From: Tangfeifania diversioriginum
Lineage (GTDB): Bacteria > Bacteroidota > Bacteroidia > Bacteroidales > Prolixibacteraceae
DNA length: 64,000 nt
Assembly (NCBI RefSeq): GCF_900141875.1
Contig: NZ_FQZE01000021.1
Location: 28,967-92,966 of the forward strand
Direction: 5' to 3'
The translations under genes were made by a program, and so were the position numbers. Below, piece after piece: positions 8,531 to 17,739 of the stretch (positions within the stretch are counted from its first letter, which is position 1; each line of letters starts with the position of its first letter). The notes below the pieces were generated by a model, which saw only the letters and a program-made list of their open reading frames with translations, was not told where the DNA came from and did no database searches.

Positions 8531-8785
8531 ATGGAGCGTAAAATCACTTTTAACGAGCTGCGTAAAATTAAAGACAGCTTACCTGACGGTTCTATCAAAA
8601 AAATGGCTCAGGAATTTGACCTTACCGAGGAAACCGTCAGGAATTATTTTGGAGGAGCAAACTATACCAGTGGTAAGGCTGTTGGAATACACATGGAACC
8701 CGGTCCAAACGGAGGCATTGTTCTTCTCGACGATACGAAAATTCTTGAGCGGGCTAAGCAATTAGCTGAAAAAGAAGCTGTTTAA
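8531..8785 (+). CDS. Small HTH DNA-binding protein of Bacteroidota
   Basis: 84-residue protein. Residues 1-40 look like a helix-turn-helix (TFNELRKIKDSLPDGS, then IKKMAQEFDLTEETVRNYFG), followed by the conserved GIHMEPGPNGGIVLLDDTKIL stretch that I recognise from a Bacteroidota family usually annotated as DNA-binding protein. No characterised member is known to me. It is monocistronic, with a strong terminator directly behind it, consistent with an abundant small nucleoid or regulatory protein (inference). Confidence 0.75.
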   Translation: MERKITFNELRKIKDSLPDGSIKKMAQEFDLTEETVRNYFGGANYTSGKAVGIHMEPGPNGGIVLLDDTKILERAKQLAEKEAV

Positions 8786-8806
8786 TTGAAAATAAATCAA
8801 TTTTTT

Positions 8807-8840
8807 AAACTGTCCTAATTAAGCAGGGCAGTTTTTTTAT
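8807..8840 (+). terminator. Rho-independent terminator after the small HTH gene
   Basis: AAACTGTCCT (8807-8816) and AGGGCAGTTT (8825-8834) pair over ten positions with one G-T wobble around an 8-base loop, followed by a T-run. Confidence 0.9.
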
Positions 8841-8872
8841 ATTCATTTTTAAAACCATTAACCAACTATTTT

Positions 8873-9691
8873 ATGAAAAAATATTTATTCTACTTTCTGA
8901 CTGCTTCCCTGGTTTGGTTCTCATCGTGCCAAACCGAAGAGCCCTGGCAACCCCTTTTTAACGGCGAAAATCTTGATAACTGGGATAAATATCTTGGATC
9001 GGCAATAGATGGGCAGGACAGCCTGGCGCAGGCAGCCACCGTTGAAAAGGTGTTTTCGGTAGTGGAGGAAAACGGCGAAAAACTCATCCGGATTTCGGGC
9101 GAAATTAACGGCTCGCTCGCTACCCGCGACACTTTTGCCAATTACCACCTGCAGCTCGTTTTTAAATGGGGCGACGAAGTGCATGCTACCCGAAACAGCG
9201 GATTGCTTTACCACAGCTTTGGTGATTTTGGTGCTGCCTTCGGGACCTGGATGACCAACATAGAATGCCAGCTGATGCACGACCGGCTGGGCGATACTTA
9301 TTTGATGAATAATACTTACTGCGAAACTTCAGTGGAAGAAGTGGAAAATGGATTTCGTTATTCAGAAAACGGTGAAGTAAAAAAATTCAGCACCGAGCAT
9401 AACGGACAGGGTATTCAGAAAAGAGTGGATGCCGAAAAGCCGCTGGGCGAGTGGAATACTGTTGATTTATATACTGTAGGCAACACTGCCGTACACGTGG
9501 TGAATGGAGAAATAGTTATGGGGAATACCAATACAGGAACTGTAGAAGATGACGGAACTGTAAAGCCGCTTACGAGTGGTAAAATACAGTTGCAGTCCGA
9601 AGGTGCCGAACTTTTTGTTAAATCGGTTAAAATTAAGCCCATTAATAATCTTCCCTCTGAATTGTTGAATGATCTTCCCGCTGATTTTTAA
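8873..9691 (+). CDS. DUF1080 (3-keto-disaccharide hydrolase-like) lipoprotein
   Basis: 272-residue exported lipoprotein. The signal peptide ends in the lipobox WFSSC with Cys19 as the lipidated residue. The body has the DUF1080 landmarks: WQPLFNGENLDNWDKYLG near the start, the EVHATRNSGLLYHSFG core, and GKIQLQSEGAELFVKSVKI at the end. The family has a concanavalin-like sandwich fold; members cleave 3-keto-glucosides after oxidation of a sugar. No oxidoreductase partner is nearby, so the substrate is unknown. Confidence 0.88.
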   Translation: MKKYLFYFLTASLVWFSSCQTEEPWQPLFNGENLDNWDKYLGSAIDGQDSLAQAATVEKVFSVVEENGEKLIRISGEINGSLATRDTFANYHLQLVFKWGDEVHATRNSGLLYHSFGDFGAAFGTWMTNIECQLMHDRLGDTYLMNNTYCETSVEEVENGFRYSENGEVKKFSTEHNGQGIQKRVDAEKPLGEWNTVDLYTVGNTAVHVVNGEIVMGNTNTGTVEDDGTVKPLTSGKIQLQSEGAELFVKSVKIKPINNLPSELLNDLPADF

Positions 9692-9711
9692 AGTAGAACA
9701 AGAATACATTT

Positions 9712-9753
9712 CTGAAAAAAATCCGATTCAATTTTTTGAAGCGGATTTTTTTT
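9712..9753 (+). terminator. Rho-independent terminator after the DUF1080 gene
   Basis: A stem AAATCCGATTCAA paired with TTGAAGCGGATTT (one mismatch) around a short T loop, followed by eight Ts. Confidence 0.88.
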
Positions 9754-9840
9754 ACGTGAAATTTTTCAATGTTTCCGGCAGTAACTTTCTGCTTAACAGC
9801 ACTAATGCCCGGTATTGTGAATTTGTCCTGATATCTTTTT

Positions 9841-9872
9841 TTTGAAAAAAATAGAAGAAAAGTGTATTCTTG
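9841..9872 (+). promoter_or_regulatory. Candidate Bacteroidota promoter for the uracil permease gene
   Basis: TTTG (9841-9844) and TATTCTTG (9865-9872, seven of eight to TAnnTTTG) with a 20-base spacer. It places the transcript start near 9880, which supports the ATG at 9902 and excludes the in-frame TTG at 9842 as the start. Confidence 0.45.
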
Positions 9873-9901
9873 CACAAATTTTTTTAAAAAAACTATCAGA
9901 A

Positions 9902-11104
9902 ATGGATAAACAATCCTTCCGTGAACAGCTCACGCTAAAAAATTCAGTTTTAGGTATTCAGTTTTTATTTGTGGCTTTCGGGGCCACAGTTCTTGTGCCT
10001 TTGCTGGTGGGTATCGACCCTTCGGTAGCACTTTTTACAGCCGGCATTGGCACGTTGATATTTCATTTAATTACCCGCGGTCGGATACCGGTATTTTTGG
10101 GCAGCAGTTTCGCGTTTATTGCGCCATTAATCGAGGCCACAAAATTGTATGGCTGGGCCGGAACGCTTTCGGGGATAATTGCAGTGGGGGTGGTTTACGG
10201 TTTGGTTTCAGTGTTGGTAAAAATGCGCGGAATTAAGTTCGTGGAACGGCTGTTCCCTTCAGTGGTTGTTGGACCGGTTATCATGATTATTGGTTTGTCG
10301 CTGGCATCGGCTGCAGTGGATATGGCCAAAACCGACTGGCTGCTCGCAGTTATTGCCTTGTTTACGGCTATTGTTGTGGTTATTTTTGGGAAAGGCCTGG
10401 CCAAACTGATTCCGGTATTTATTGCAATCGTGGTTGGTTACGTGTTGGCCGCTGTGTTGGGAAAAATAGATTACACTCCTGTTAGTGAAGCTGCGTGGCT
10501 GACTCTGCCGGAGTTTACAGCGCCTCAGTTTAACTGGCAGGCCATTTTATACATGATTCCGGTGGCTATTGCCCCCATCATTGAACATGTGGGTGATATG
10601 TATGCCATTGGCGGAGTGTGCAATAAAAACTTTATTGAAAAGCCCGGATTAAACCGCACGTTGCTCGGCGATGGAATTGCAACCGCTTTTGCCGGATTTT
10701 TCGGAGGCGTGCCAAACACCACTTATTCGGAAGTAACCGGCGCTATCACGCTCACAAAAATTACCAATCCGTTTGTTTTGCGTATCGCCGCTGTAACGGC
10801 CATATTGTTTGCTTTTGTGGGAAAAATCAGTGGTTTTTTGAAAACCATTCCGGAAGCGGTATTGGGTGGAATTATGTTGCTGTTGTTCGGAATGATTGCA
10901 TCTATTGGGATTAAATCGCTGGTAGAATCGAAAACCAACATGGCTGAAACACGCAACCAGGTTATTGTCTCTGTGGTTTTAACGGTTGGAATTGGTGGTG
11001 CCATTATTCAGTACGGAACATTTTCGCTGGCCGGGATAGGTTTGGCAGCGCTGGTTGGAATTATGCTGAATATAATTTTACCGCAAACGAAAAAGGAAGA
11101 ATAG
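9902..11104 (+). CDS. uraA: Uracil:cation symporter (NCS2 family)
   Basis: Inner-membrane nucleobase transporter of 400 residues with about 14 hydrophobic segments. Motifs typical of UraA: PVFLGSSFAFIAP in the first half, the substrate-site IAPIIEHVGDMYAI with its Glu, and GGVPNTTYSEVTGAI with the second conserved Glu. The TTYSE form points to uracil rather than xanthine or urate. The ATG at 9902 is chosen over the upstream TTG because of the homologous start (MDKQSFREQLTLKNSVLGIQ) and the promoter position. Monocistronic. Confidence 0.9.
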   Translation: MDKQSFREQLTLKNSVLGIQFLFVAFGATVLVPLLVGIDPSVALFTAGIGTLIFHLITRGRIPVFLGSSFAFIAPLIEATKLYGWAGTLSGIIAVGVVYGLVSVLVKMRGIKFVERLFPSVVVGPVIMIIGLSLASAAVDMAKTDWLLAVIALFTAIVVVIFGKGLAKLIPVFIAIVVGYVLAAVLGKIDYTPVSEAAWLTLPEFTAPQFNWQAILYMIPVAIAPIIEHVGDMYAIGGVCNKNFIEKPGLNRTLLGDGIATAFAGFFGGVPNTTYSEVTGAITLTKITNPFVLRIAAVTAILFAFVGKISGFLKTIPEAVLGGIMLLLFGMIASIGIKSLVESKTNMAETRNQVIVSVVLTVGIGGAIIQYGTFSLAGIGLAALVGIMLNIILPQTKKEE

Positions 11105-11401
11105 GAAAGAAAAAATTACTTCCCGTTTCCATAGATTCCCTGACCGAAAAGAGGTGGTGATAAAATCAATAGGTTTAGTGCATTGGTTATATTTTTATCA
11201 AACTACAATGGTTTTTAGGTCTATCTTGCTTTTTCAGAGCCTGTTGAAGATTGATTTCTTTTAAACGTTTTTCAGAACATTGTTTTGTAACATAGTTTCA
11301 TAACATAACTGTAAAACATTCAATATTTTGCGACCCACATCAGGGAATTTTGCGTATAAGTTGGTAGATTTGTACATATTGTAAACTAAAAAACCGATAC
11401 A
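11105..11401. other. AT-rich spacer between uraA and the helical hypothetical gene
   Basis: No ORF with coding character was seen on either strand. Apart from the candidate promoter at 11365 nothing is recognised. Confidence 0.6.
11365..11372 (+). promoter_or_regulatory. Candidate -7 element TAGATTTG
   Basis: A full match to TAnnTTTG, 30 bases before the ATG at 11402. No TTTG lies at the ideal -33 distance, so the call rests on the -7 box alone. Confidence 0.35.
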
Positions 11402-12082
11402 ATGGAAACTGAAACTTCTTGTCTTACCAGCACTGCAACAATTTTGGCCTGCCAGAAAATCGCTAAATCATTTAAAGAAAATATTTATGAATTATCGCGC
11501 ATTCGCAATGAATGGGATCTTGAATTTGCGACCTCTTTAAATGTATGGATTGAAGATACTATTGAAAAATACTACAAGGAAAACCTCGATAGTATTTACG
11601 AAAAAAAATACCGCGACTGGCATGAAGTATTGGTCGCCGGACTGCAAAGCCTTAAAATTTTGCGTGCTTCAATTAAGGTCGATTTCAAAGACGATAAACA
11701 GTTTCAGAAAGATACGTTTAAAAAACTTGGTTACTCTGATTATTTCAGTGATGCCAAAAATGGCGATCACCTGAGTCTGTTTAAATTTTTAACCACCTTT
11801 GCCAAAAACCTCGATGAAAATACCCGTAAGAAAATTGTAAAAAGAGGAGCGCCCGATTCACTTTTTGAAAAAATACTGGAGGCCGCCGGCCAGATTAACG
11901 ATTACAAAGATTGTTTCCAGCGGCTTGAAAGTGAAAACGAGTTAGGAACTTACGGACAAAAAGAGGTGGCCGAAATATACCAGACAATTCAGGATATCTG
12001 CCGTATTGCAGTTGCCTATTATCAATTCGACCCCGAAAAGCGGGACAAATTTAATTTTTATAAAGTACTTGTGAACTTGTAA
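11402..12082 (+). CDS. Helical hypothetical protein
   Basis: 226 residues, no signal peptide or membrane segment, rich in Lys, Asp, Glu and aromatic residues and predicted by eye to be mostly helical. Not recognised. It has its own candidate promoter and a strong terminator behind it, so it is an independent unit. The gene is convergent with the large protein at 12146-15625 and shares its terminator region. No function can be proposed from sequence or context. Confidence 0.75.
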   Translation: METETSCLTSTATILACQKIAKSFKENIYELSRIRNEWDLEFATSLNVWIEDTIEKYYKENLDSIYEKKYRDWHEVLVAGLQSLKILRASIKVDFKDDKQFQKDTFKKLGYSDYFSDAKNGDHLSLFKFLTTFAKNLDENTRKKIVKRGAPDSLFEKILEAAGQINDYKDCFQRLESENELGTYGQKEVAEIYQTIQDICRIAVAYYQFDPEKRDKFNFYKVLVNL

Positions 12083-12103
12083 ACTACCTAATAGTTAGCT
12101 TTG

Positions 12104-12143
12104 TAAAACGGCCGGCTGATTTTTCAACCGACCGTTTTTTTTT
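12104..12143. terminator. Terminator between two convergent genes
   Basis: AAAACGGCCGGCTG and CAACCGACCGTTTT pair with two mismatches or wobbles around a short loop; a run of ten Ts follows on the plus strand. It serves the gene ending at 12082 and may also act, less strongly, for the convergent gene ending at 12146. Confidence 0.88.
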
Positions 12144-12145
12144 TA

Positions 12146-15100
12146 TCATTTCTTATTTGTGAACAGCGGATCGGCGCCAATTGTACCGGTAAGGTCGGCA
12201 ATATATTTTCCCGATTTCACATAAGCTAACTTTTGCATTGCTTTTTCGATACGTGAATTAATCTGCATTTTATCGACCAGTGAATTGTTGGCCGGATTCT
12301 GTTTGAACTCTTCCAAATATTGAAGTTGATTTTTCAAAAATGCTGCTTCTTTTTGCTGTTTCAATTTCAGCCTCTCTTGGTACCATTCGGTTTTAAGCAC
12401 GTAGCCTCTGTCGAATTCTTGCCGGAGCTCCTTGTCGCTCAGGTCTTTCCCGTTGTAGTGCCCGTATGCCATAACATGAAGCAGTATTTTTAGCGGAGGA
12501 ATAGCGGCTTCAACGCTGCCGTCTTCAAAGTATTGCAAAGCGACTTTTTTCTGGGCTTCAGCAATGTTTTTAATGCCATCAACATAAACTTCCATGTCCT
12601 GAAGTTCCGGTTTTAACATGTCTTCGTTGAAAACGGCCAGAGGCTCGTCAAAAAGCCGGTTCATGCACCGGAAAGCAAAATTTTGGTTAATACGATAACC
12701 CAATCGGCTGGCAAGTATTCTCTCTCCTTTGTATTCAAAATCTTCCAGTTTGTCGAGGCATTTGTTCTGAATGAGTTTTTTTGCGTCTCTGTCTTCAGGT
12801 TCAAGGCGTGCCCATATTTCCGGGATGAGGATACTGATGTCATGATCGAACCGGTTTTTCTGGCCCACATAACCCGCAGCTGAGGTAAAACCCTGGTATT
12901 CTGACAGGATGTAGGAAAGCAATGCGTTGTTTAAATCGCTTGTTGGCACCAGCATATTAAAAGGGCCTTTGGTGAGCGCACCTTCAGAGCCTGCTCCTGT
13001 TGTGGAGGGCGATTTGCCGGTAAGGCTGCAAATAAAATCCATGAACAGCTCAGGTATTTCCTGGTAGTGAATAGGATTATAAACACTTAACGAACGAATT
13101 CCTTTTTCTTTGTCGGCCGGATTGTTTCTTCGGCCGGGCAAAATTGCGTTAACCGGAAAATGGACCGGTTGGCCGGGCGCTACTTTGCGAAACAGCCGGG
13201 CACCGGTTTCGGCAAGGTACGAATCCTGGTTCTCGTTTTTAAACCTGTTGCGTTGCAAATACCGGGGGTTGTTGGTGGGAACACCTTTTACCACGCGAGT
13301 GTGCGAAGGTGCCACAAAATAGCCCTCTTTTGGGCTGTCCATTACTTTAATGATTAAATCCTTTACCGGTTGGGTGTATTCATCAAAACGAATGGAATTT
13401 TCATACAGGTTCCTGGCGTCTTCGCGGGTCAATGGCTCATAGTTGGTGAGGAATGTATTTTTTTCAACAATATCGGCTTCAGCTTCCTTGTCGTACCCTC
13501 TGATTATTGCCTCGTCGGGCCGCTGGAAAAGGTAGCTTTCACAATTTGTTGTCAGTTTTACACTTTTGTTGGTGTACTCCGGATTTAAATTGTTAAGCTG
13601 ACTTGCCGGAACCGTAATTGAGGCTGTAATGTCATCTTCAGTCTGGATTTTTTGGCTCGGGATAAAATCAGAACGTAATTTGTGCAAATACCATTTCCCT
13701 TCCGGATTAAATCCAATACGCACATAACTTGCCATAATTTTGTTGTGCTTGTAGCGGAGGGCGTTTCCGTCGCGTCCGTTTACAATTTCAACATTTAAAA
13801 AGTCTTTCCACGAACCTTTGTCCTGGTGTGTGCGGTACATCCTCTTAATGTAAAGGGCAAGTGTTCTGATATGAACAGGGATGCTTTCCAGGAAATTGTT
13901 ATACTCCTCGTTATACAAATCGGAAGGAGTGAGCAATTTTACGGCTGAGCCCAATGTGCGGTGCGGACTTAAAAATGGCCGTGATTTGGCATTGGGATGA
14001 ATATTTTTCCAGCGGTTGGAATAATCGTAGTTGATTAGTTTATCAACCATTTCGTAATCTTTATCCAGATCCTGAATGTAGAACGGACCATATTTAATGG
14101 CATTTTGCATCGACTTTGAAATCTCCGATTTCCCGCCACCGGAAACCGTACTTGGCTTATGGCAGAAAATACCTTCGGGAGCAGTGTCGATAATTCTCCA
14201 CAGTTGCTGCTCCGGATGCTTTACCAGCCGGAATTTATGGCCGGTTGGGTGAACGTAGGTTTTGTAGGGAGAAAGCTTTAAGCTTTGCTCTTCCCCGTTA
14301 TGCATCCACGAAACTGTTCCTTTTTCAATATCGATATCAGCATGCTCGTGAATGTAAATAATATCGGGATATTTTTTGTCGATGGCATAATTTTCGGGCA
14401 TCACATCAATTTTCCCATCAAGCAGCTTTTTTACTTCCTCAAAAGAGTAGTTGTTGCCGAATTTCCCGGAAAAGGGCTCACCGTAAATATTGTCGCCCAT
14501 ATTTCCGCGCGAAAAAGCAATGGCGCCACCCGCGTGTTCTTCTTCGGCAAGGCCATACAAATTGGCAGAGTAACCGATTTGGGTTTTAATTTCTTTTTTT
14601 GAATAGCCGAAGTAGTTGTCTGCAATTAGCGTGACCACCACACCACGCTCGTCGCGGCAGGTAACTTTAAATGCACCTCCATCGTTATACAGTTCATTTT
14701 CATCTTTCCAGTACATGCCGTCTTTGCGCTGCCTTTCGGTAGCATCATCGAAGTGTGGCAGCCCAACATCTTTCTTTTTAAGTTTTGTGAGTTGCGGGGC
14801 CAGTATTATGCATCCGGTATGTCCGGTCCAGTGTTCAATATCCAGTGCTGCATCATTAACTGCAGGGTTGTGGTCGCCGGCATTGCCGAAAATGGATTCA
14901 ACAAAATCGAGATTACTCACCAGGCTTCCCGGCGCAAAAAACCGGATTTCCATGCTTTTCTCGCTCATCCATCCTTTTACTTCGGGGCAAACTACCGGGC
15001 GAAGCAACAAAGATACCATGGTTTTGGCTTTTTCTTTTTGATTGGCTGTAAATGGCAGAATTGTTAATTCTTCGGGTGGATTAAGCGCACTGTGAAGCAT

Positions 15101-15625
15101 GTGGGCGAAAGCAATTTTGGGTACTTCTTTCTTGTCGGGTGCCACCGGGAGTCCTCCTTCCACAATGTGAAAAGTTCCTTTGGTGGTGCGTTTGTCAGCA
15201 GCCGGGTTGTTTAAAATTCCCTGCTTAATCCGGAACGAGCTGACCAGTTCGTTTTTAAAGGAATTTCCGTTGGGCGGGAGACTTACTTCGCGCGCCATTC
15301 CGGGCTGGTTGAGCACAAAAGTTGAACCGGGCAACCGATAGGGTTTGTCGCATTCAACATCTTTTAAATAGTCGTTAATGTAATTTTGAATGCGTGTATC
15401 GACCGGCGAAAGGTGGTCCGAAAGCAGTCTCGATTTTTCGCGGAAACTGCTGATTAAACTTTCAGTTAAGGAAATAAACCGGGCATTTGCAAGGCGTGTC
15501 CCTGAGTCTGCATCGTCGCAATACAACGGTTGGTCGATTGCTGCCAGTTGAAGATTGATATATTGAATCAATTCTTTCCGGTCTTTTTTTCCTGGCTTTA
15601 ATTTGTTTTTTGTATTCTTACTCAT
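12146..15625 (-). CDS. Probable PPi-type phosphoenolpyruvate carboxykinase family protein
   Basis: A 1159-residue cytosolic protein without signal or membrane segments. Length and a nucleotide/phosphate-site-like segment (FCHKPSTVSGGGKSEISKS, about residues 490-510) resemble the pyrophosphate-dependent PEP carboxykinases described in Entamoeba and Propionibacterium, which interconvert PEP + CO2 + Pi and oxaloacetate + PPi and are about 1100-1200 residues long. I could not check the alignment, so the identity is moderate; the fallback is a large conserved Bacteroidota hypothetical. The ATG at 15625 (MSKNTKNKLKPGKKDRKE) is preferred over the open frame up to 15754, whose residues look non-coding. 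It follows the DUF4494 gene on the same strand after 153 bases. No ordinary ATP-PEPCK gene is in the window. Confidence 0.5.
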   Translation of the reverse strand: MSKNTKNKLKPGKKDRKELIQYINLQLAAIDQPLYCDDADSGTRLANARFISLTESLISSFREKSRLLSDHLSPVDTRIQNYINDYLKDVECDKPYRLPGSTFVLNQPGMAREVSLPPNGNSFKNELVSSFRIKQGILNNPAADKRTTKGTFHIVEGGLPVAPDKKEVPKIAFAHMLHSALNPPEELTILPFTANQKEKAKTMVSLLLRPVVCPEVKGWMSEKSMEIRFFAPGSLVSNLDFVESIFGNAGDHNPAVNDAALDIEHWTGHTGCIILAPQLTKLKKKDVGLPHFDDATERQRKDGMYWKDENELYNDGGAFKVTCRDERGVVVTLIADNYFGYSKKEIKTQIGYSANLYGLAEEEHAGGAIAFSRGNMGDNIYGEPFSGKFGNNYSFEEVKKLLDGKIDVMPENYAIDKKYPDIIYIHEHADIDIEKGTVSWMHNGEEQSLKLSPYKTYVHPTGHKFRLVKHPEQQLWRIIDTAPEGIFCHKPSTVSGGGKSEISKSMQNAIKYGPFYIQDLDKDYEMVDKLINYDYSNRWKNIHPNAKSRPFLSPHRTLGSAVKLLTPSDLYNEEYNNFLESIPVHIRTLALYIKRMYRTHQDKGSWKDFLNVEIVNGRDGNALRYKHNKIMASYVRIGFNPEGKWYLHKLRSDFIPSQKIQTEDDITASITVPASQLNNLNPEYTNKSVKLTTNCESYLFQRPDEAIIRGYDKEAEADIVEKNTFLTNYEPLTREDARNLYENSIRFDEYTQPVKDLIIKVMDSPKEGYFVAPSHTRVVKGVPTNNPRYLQRNRFKNENQDSYLAETGARLFRKVAPGQPVHFPVNAILPGRRNNPADKEKGIRSLSVYNPIHYQEIPELFMDFICSLTGKSPSTTGAGSEGALTKGPFNMLVPTSDLNNALLSYILSEYQGFTSAAGYVGQKNRFDHDISILIPEIWARLEPEDRDAKKLIQNKCLDKLEDFEYKGERILASRLGYRINQNFAFRCMNRLFDEPLAVFNEDMLKPELQDMEVYVDGIKNIAEAQKKVALQYFEDGSVEAAIPPLKILLHVMAYGHYNGKDLSDKELRQEFDRGYVLKTEWYQERLKLKQQKEAAFLKNQLQYLEEFKQNPANNSLVDKMQINSRIEKAMQKLAYVKSGKYIADLTGTIGADPLFTNKK

Positions 15626-15778
15626 ATTGTGGATTTTTCTTGTTCTTCCACTAAAATACAAAATAAAGCCATAGGAAACCAAAAAATCAGTTAGCTCCTT
15701 TTCAATATTAGCCAAAAGATAAGTTGGCCGGAGCAGCGGTGTTTGACAGTTCAATAAAATTTAAAAAAATACGATTTG

Positions 15779-16252
15779 CTATTCCTCGGAAACCGGAGTG
15801 TAGCCCTCGGGCACAACCGATTCTGACGGATTATACGGAAAAACATCTACAATAGTGCTGACGGCGAGGGCAGAAACTACGTAAGGAATTACCAGGTACG
15901 AAAGGCTTTCGTCGAGCCGTTCCAGGGCTTGTTTGATGTCGTCGGCCATTATCAGATAGTAAGTGCGCATTTTTTTCTCTTTCCCGGCTTCTTCGTCAAC
16001 AGTAACAAGGTTGATGGTTGCTTTAAACCACCATTCTCCCATGTCATAGGGAAACACTTCCCCAATGCGCGATTTTTTGATGTCCGTAACCGAGAACTCT
16101 CCTCTTACCATTTCCTGCATTTGCCTTGTAATGCGTGTTTCGGCATCGGTAAACGAAACGGCATCCAGCAGAAAATTTTCGGTAACAGTTTGCTCTTTAC
16201 CACTTTCGGTAACTTTCGTGTATTTTACTTTACATTCGAACCAGGTTTGCAT
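15779..16252 (-). CDS. DUF4494 family protein
   Basis: 157-residue soluble protein starting MQTWFECKVKYTKV, the hallmark DUF4494 opening, followed by FLLDAVSFTDAETRITRQM and DIKKSRIGEVF. The ATG at 16252 is chosen; the frame extends two codons to a TTG. Function unknown. The family is common in Bacteroidota. It is upstream of, and in the same direction as, the PEPCK-like gene and may be cotranscribed with it. Confidence 0.85.
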   Translation of the reverse strand: MQTWFECKVKYTKVTESGKEQTVTENFLLDAVSFTDAETRITRQMQEMVRGEFSVTDIKKSRIGEVFPYDMGEWWFKATINLVTVDEEAGKEKKMRTYYLIMADDIKQALERLDESLSYLVIPYVVSALAVSTIVDVFPYNPSESVVPEGYTPVSEE

Positions 16253-16338
16253 ATTCAATCTATTTTAGGACTGCAAAATTAACATTCCGGTTAGTATTTC
16301 AGTTCCGGCCCTGAATTAATTCTGAATAATTTTTCAAC

Positions 16339-16371
16339 AAAAAAACCGGCTGCTTTTTTGCAGGCCGGTTC
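16339..16371 (-). terminator. Terminator downstream of amt
   Basis: Read leftward, GAACCGGCCTGC / GCAGCCGGTT form a GC-rich stem with an A-rich loop, followed by seven Ts. It ends the porin-glnK-amt transcript. Confidence 0.85.
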
Positions 16372-16429
16372 TGAAGTAAACTAAACAGACGTAAAAAACC
16401 TTTCTCTGGATTTGTTTTTTTGAATTTTA

Positions 16430-16466
16430 AAGAAAGGATCCGCGCCTACGAACGGACCCTTTACAG
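16430..16466 (-). terminator. Second hairpin downstream of amt
   Basis: Read leftward, AAAGGGTCCG and CGGATCCTTT pair over ten positions (one wobble) around a 10-base loop and are followed by a T-rich tract. With the hairpin at 16339 it gives two stacked stops behind amt. Confidence 0.6.
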
Positions 16467-16500
16467 ACAGCTACAGACTAAAATTCAGAAGAAGGCGAAG

Positions 16501-17715
16501 TTAATTGTAGGCATTTTCTCCATGTTCATAAACATCGAGTCCTTCTTCTTCTATGCGCCTTGAAACGCGCAATCCAATTGTTGATTTAATTATTTTGAAA
16601 AGAATTAATCCCGTTCCGAAAGCCCAGGCGAAAACTGCTGCCACACCTATTAATTGCGATAGCAGCAAACTAGCTCCGCCTCCGTAAAAAAGGCCTCCCT
16701 CGGTGGCAAAAAGCCCAACGGCAAGTGTCCCGAAAGCGCCGTTTACGCCATGCACCGAAATTGCACCAACGGGGTCATCAACTTTAAATACCTGGTCGAA
16801 CAGTTCAACGCTGAAAACGAGGATAATTCCGGCAATGATTCCAATAATTAATGCTCCTCCCGGACTCACAATATCGCAACCCGCAGTTATCGCCACCAAA
16901 CCTGCAAGTGCGCCGTTAAGTGCGAGAGACAAAGCCGGTCGTTTGTAGCGCATCCACGAGGTAAACAGCGCAGCCATCGCTCCTCCGGCTGCTGCCAGAT
17001 TGGTGGTTAATGCTATGTGGGCAATGGCAAGGGTGTTTTCAGTTCCGGCAGCACCAAGTTGCGAGCCGGGGTTAAAGCCAAACCAGCCAAACCAAAGGAT
17101 AAAAACGCCGAGTGCCCCAAATGCAAGGTTGTGCCCGGGAATAGCCTTTGCTTTTCCTTTTACATATTTTCCATGACGGGGGCCAAGCATAATTGCACCA
17201 GCCAGTCCGACCCAAGCGCCCACTGAGTGAACGATTGTGGAACCTGCGAAATCGAGAAATCCAAGCTGATCGAGCCAGCCGCCGCCCCATTTCCAGTGTC
17301 CCGAAATAGGGTAGATTAAAACAGTAATTACGATTGTGAAAATTATGTAAGCATTGAATTTTGTCCGCTCGGCAACCGCTCCTGAAACAATTGTGGCCGC
17401 TGTTGCTGCAAATACAGTTTGAAACATCAAATCGGTTTTGTTGGCATAATCGCCAATGCCGTTATCGTTGATGAAAAGCGACGGTGTTCCTATCAAGCCT
17501 GCAATTGATTCGCCGTACATAATGGTGTATCCGATAATCCAGAACAAAATAGCCCCCACCGAGAAATCCACCAGGTTTTTGGTGAGAATGTTGGCGGTAT
17601 TTTTTGAGCGGGTGAAGCCGGCCTCCACCATTGCAAAACCGGGTTGCATAAACATGACCAAAAAAGTGGCAACCAAAACCCATATATTGTTAATTGAAAT
17701 CGATAGTTCTTCCAT
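16501..17715 (-). CDS. amt: Ammonium transporter
   Basis: Inner-membrane Amt/MEP/Rh channel of 404 residues with about 11 membrane helices. Typical blocks: FMQPGFAMVEAGFTRSKN near the start, GAWVGLAGAIMLGPRHGKY, LWFGWFGFNPGSQ, and DDPVGAISVHGVNGAFG with the paired conserved His region. Last gene of the operon porin (18115) - PII (17740) - amt, 24 bases after the PII gene. In this arrangement the PII protein plugs the channel when nitrogen is plentiful. Confidence 0.96.
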   Translation of the reverse strand: MEELSISINNIWVLVATFLVMFMQPGFAMVEAGFTRSKNTANILTKNLVDFSVGAILFWIIGYTIMYGESIAGLIGTPSLFINDNGIGDYANKTDLMFQTVFAATAATIVSGAVAERTKFNAYIIFTIVITVLIYPISGHWKWGGGWLDQLGFLDFAGSTIVHSVGAWVGLAGAIMLGPRHGKYVKGKAKAIPGHNLAFGALGVFILWFGWFGFNPGSQLGAAGTENTLAIAHIALTTNLAAAGGAMAALFTSWMRYKRPALSLALNGALAGLVAITAGCDIVSPGGALIIGIIAGIILVFSVELFDQVFKVDDPVGAISVHGVNGAFGTLAVGLFATEGGLFYGGGASLLLSQLIGVAAVFAWAFGTGLILFKIIKSTIGLRVSRRIEEEGLDVYEHGENAYN

Positions 17716-17739
17716 GATAAATTCTTTTTTGTGTGGTTA

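Noticed and set aside
15626..15754. Upstream extension of the 1202-residue frame
   Set aside because: Its residues look non-coding and hydrophobic or basic without a pattern, and the ATG at 15625 begins a normal charged N terminus.
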